From: Crossiella sp. S99.2
GTDB taxonomy: Bacteria > Actinomycetota > Actinomycetes > Mycobacteriales > Pseudonocardiaceae
Length of the DNA: 64,000 nucleotides
Direction: 5' to 3'
Assembly (NCBI RefSeq): GCF_023094165.1
Contig: NZ_JALMDK010000004.1
Coordinates: forward strand, 806,001 to 870,000
The notes under the pieces were generated by a model that saw only the letters and a list, made by a program, of their open reading frames with translations, had not been told where the DNA came from and searched no databases. The number at the start of each line of letters is the position of its first letter. Positions within the stretch are counted from its first letter, which is position 1. Below, piece by piece: positions 62,628 through 64,000 of the stretch. The position numbers and the translations under genes were made by a program.

Positions 62628-63215
62628 TCACGCGGTGATCGGGGCGGATGTGCGCAGTGGCAGCGCGGTGGTGGTCCAGCCGTAGAGGTCGAAGACCTGG
62701 CGGGCGTGGCTGGGGCAGTAGAGGTCGGCAGCTCCGCCCTGGCCGGCGTGGGTGGCGCGGCGGTGGCAGTAGCGAGGGCCGCGGCCGTTGCCGGACTCGG
62801 TGAGCCTGGTGCACGCGCGCAGCCGGCGGAGGCGGATGAGCAGGCCGGGGCCGCCGTTGACGCCGGCCCAGCGGCCTCCGTAGGTGTCGGTGGCGTGCCA
62901 GAGGTAGCGGGTCCACATCCCGCCGGAGGGGGTGTAGGTGCGCCGGCCGGGCTGGCGGGTATCGGCCAGATCGATCGTGGCGAGATGTCCGCCGGGCCAG
63001 GTGGTCAGCGCGTCGCCGTCGGTGGAGACGTAGGCGAGGAAGATGTTCGCGCGGGTCATCGCCTCGCGTTCCTGTTCATTCGAGCACGGGTAGCAGCTCG
63101 TGGCACCGGTGTGCGTGTCGATCGCGATGCCGGTTCCGGTGCCGGGAGTGGCCGGGGTGGCGTTGTGGCCGCAACCCAGGACGTCTGCCACGTCGGCGGT
63201 GGAGGAGGTGGTCAT
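62628..63215 (-). CDS. Orphan cysteine/histidine protein, 195 residues
   Basis: ATG 63215. LGCGHNATPATPGTGTGIAI and TGATSCYPCSNEQEREAMTR give a CxH/CxxC zinc-like pair early. The middle reads ANIFLAYVSTDGDALTTWPG, and the C-terminus has CHRRATHAGQGGAADLYCPS. Probably a zinc-binding protein; family unknown. The ribosome site is weak. Confidence 0.6.
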   Translation of the reverse strand: MTTSSTADVADVLGCGHNATPATPGTGTGIAIDTHTGATSCYPCSNEQEREAMTRANIFLAYVSTDGDALTTWPGGHLATIDLADTRQPGRRTYTPSGGMWTRYLWHATDTYGGRWAGVNGGPGLLIRLRRLRACTRLTESGNGRGPRYCHRRATHAGQGGAADLYCPSHARQVFDLYGWTTTALPLRTSAPITA

Positions 63216-63354
63216 GGCAGTGTGAGTTCTTTCCGGCCGAAGGTGGTGCAGCGGAGGGATGAGAGGTCGCCCGCCTGGTGAGTCCGGCCGATGCGCCAGG
63301 CCGACTCAAGACGTGGCCGACCGTCACGGTGGCCATGTGGGAAGGGATGTGTGG

Positions 63355-63783
63355 CTAGGCCAGCAGCCGTAGACGGAACGCAGGCAACTCCTGGCACGGG
63401 TCGAGGTGGCGCGGATCGGCACCCTCACGGGCACGCCAGGTGACCTCCCACCACCAGCGCAGCAGCGCGCGGACCGCACGAACTCGGCTCGGGACGTTCG
63501 GCAGGAAGTAGACGAGTCCCCCGCCGCCGAGGAGGTGAGCACGGTCGCGGTAGGCGGTGGGTGACCATCGGTTGCGAATTCGGACCAGGCCACCGATGAC
63601 GCTGACGGGCTGGCGAAGGCCGTAACACTCGGCGGCGCGCTCGTCGATGGTGACAATGTGGACGGTGTGACCACTGGTCGTGTCCACGATCGGGGTCAGG
63701 GTTGCTGTGCCGTCGCGGGAATCTCGGCCATTGACCCACAGCGTCACGACGTCGGTGGTGTGGGGGTGCGTGGTGTCGGACAG
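63355..63783 (-). CDS. Orphan protein, 142 residues; start uncertain
   Basis: AAGGAG sits 10 bases before CTG 63783, and an upstream in-frame TTG (63813) precedes it without a ribosome site, so the CTG may be the true start. Core: TDVVTLWVNGRDSRDGTATL, GHTVHIVTIDERAAECYGLR, QPVSVIGGLVRIRNRWSPTA, RALLRWWWEVTWRAREG. A beta-rich domain of unknown function. Confidence 0.55.
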   Translation of the reverse strand: MSDTTHPHTTDVVTLWVNGRDSRDGTATLTPIVDTTSGHTVHIVTIDERAAECYGLRQPVSVIGGLVRIRNRWSPTAYRDRAHLLGGGGLVYFLPNVPSRVRAVRALLRWWWEVTWRAREGADPRHLDPCQELPAFRLRLLA

Positions 63784-63904
63784 GGGAACGTGTCTCCTTC
63801 GGTAGGTGATCAACGCGCCGGAGGTTCAGCGCGGGGGCCGCCAGCACTCGGCCGGCACCCGTCTTCGGACCTCGTGCGTGGGGCGGATGGATCGGTGATC
63901 GTGG

Positions 63905-64000
63905 TCAGCGGCACTGACCGGTGATCCGGACGAGGTGGGCCATGTCGACCACCGGGCCGGCCCAGTAGCGGACATGGACTGGTTCGTTGCCGATTCCCCA
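63905..64000 (-). CDS. C-terminal end of a gene cut by window edge
   Basis: The frame enters at base 64000 and ends at TGA 63905: PVHVRYWAGPVVDMAHLVRI, then TGQCR. Only 31 residues are seen; no family can be assigned. Confidence 0.55.
   Translation of the reverse strand, partial: WGIGNEPVHVRYWAGPVVDMAHLVRITGQCR

Overview
The window is high-GC DNA with actinomycete gene style: AAGGA/GGAGG ribosome sites, many GTG and TTG starts, and strong G/C preference at third codon positions. The gene content is that of an accessory replicon or large mobile element: a ParB-like protein, a CpaE/ParA-like ATPase, DUF932, DUF3560 and DUF2493 proteins, DprA, a decayed recombinase and dozens of small orphan proteins. 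The host is probably in the Pseudonocardiales or a neighbouring order; this is inferred from style, not from a marker gene. No rRNA, canonical tRNA, CRISPR array or intact transposase was seen.

Nearly every gene lies on the minus strand; one clear gene (55248-56039) is on plus. Most genes are single units with their own ribosome site. Many are followed, in the 100-700 base gaps, by a long perfect or near-perfect inverted repeat of unique sequence.

Layout. 1-15 kb: a membrane GGDEF protein cut by the window edge, a lipoprotein, a SLOG-fold protein, a macro-domain protein and many orphans, plus two copies of a palindromic repeat of about 115 bp. 15-22 kb: a compact operon read right to left (MFS exporter, AvrD-like synthase, P-loop kinase-like protein, KAS III, acyl carrier protein, zinc-ribbon protein) next to an MmyB-type regulator. 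This is the most striking system here, a candidate pathway for a syringolide-like acyl-sugar signal. 22-40 kb: DUF932, CpaE-like ATPase, PP-loop enzyme, tandem KOW-like protein, winged-helix regulators, DUF3560, a decayed site-specific recombinase, a cloverleaf-like palindromic locus and a stand-alone RapZ C-terminal domain. 40-50 kb: PP2C phosphatase, PCMT-type methyltransferase, AAA ATPase and a DnaQ-like exonuclease with an altered active site. 50-64 kb: orphans, an XRE protein, a HAD protein diverging from an arginase-fold-like protein, a hexapeptide acetyltransferase, a large ParB, and an overlapping dprA/YgjP-type metalloprotease pair.

Two genes, a P-loop protein at 17486-18232 and a PP-loop protein at 30942-31688, have an essential N-terminal motif that can be included only if translation starts at ATC placed behind a strong ribosome site. 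All family calls come from reading motifs by eye.
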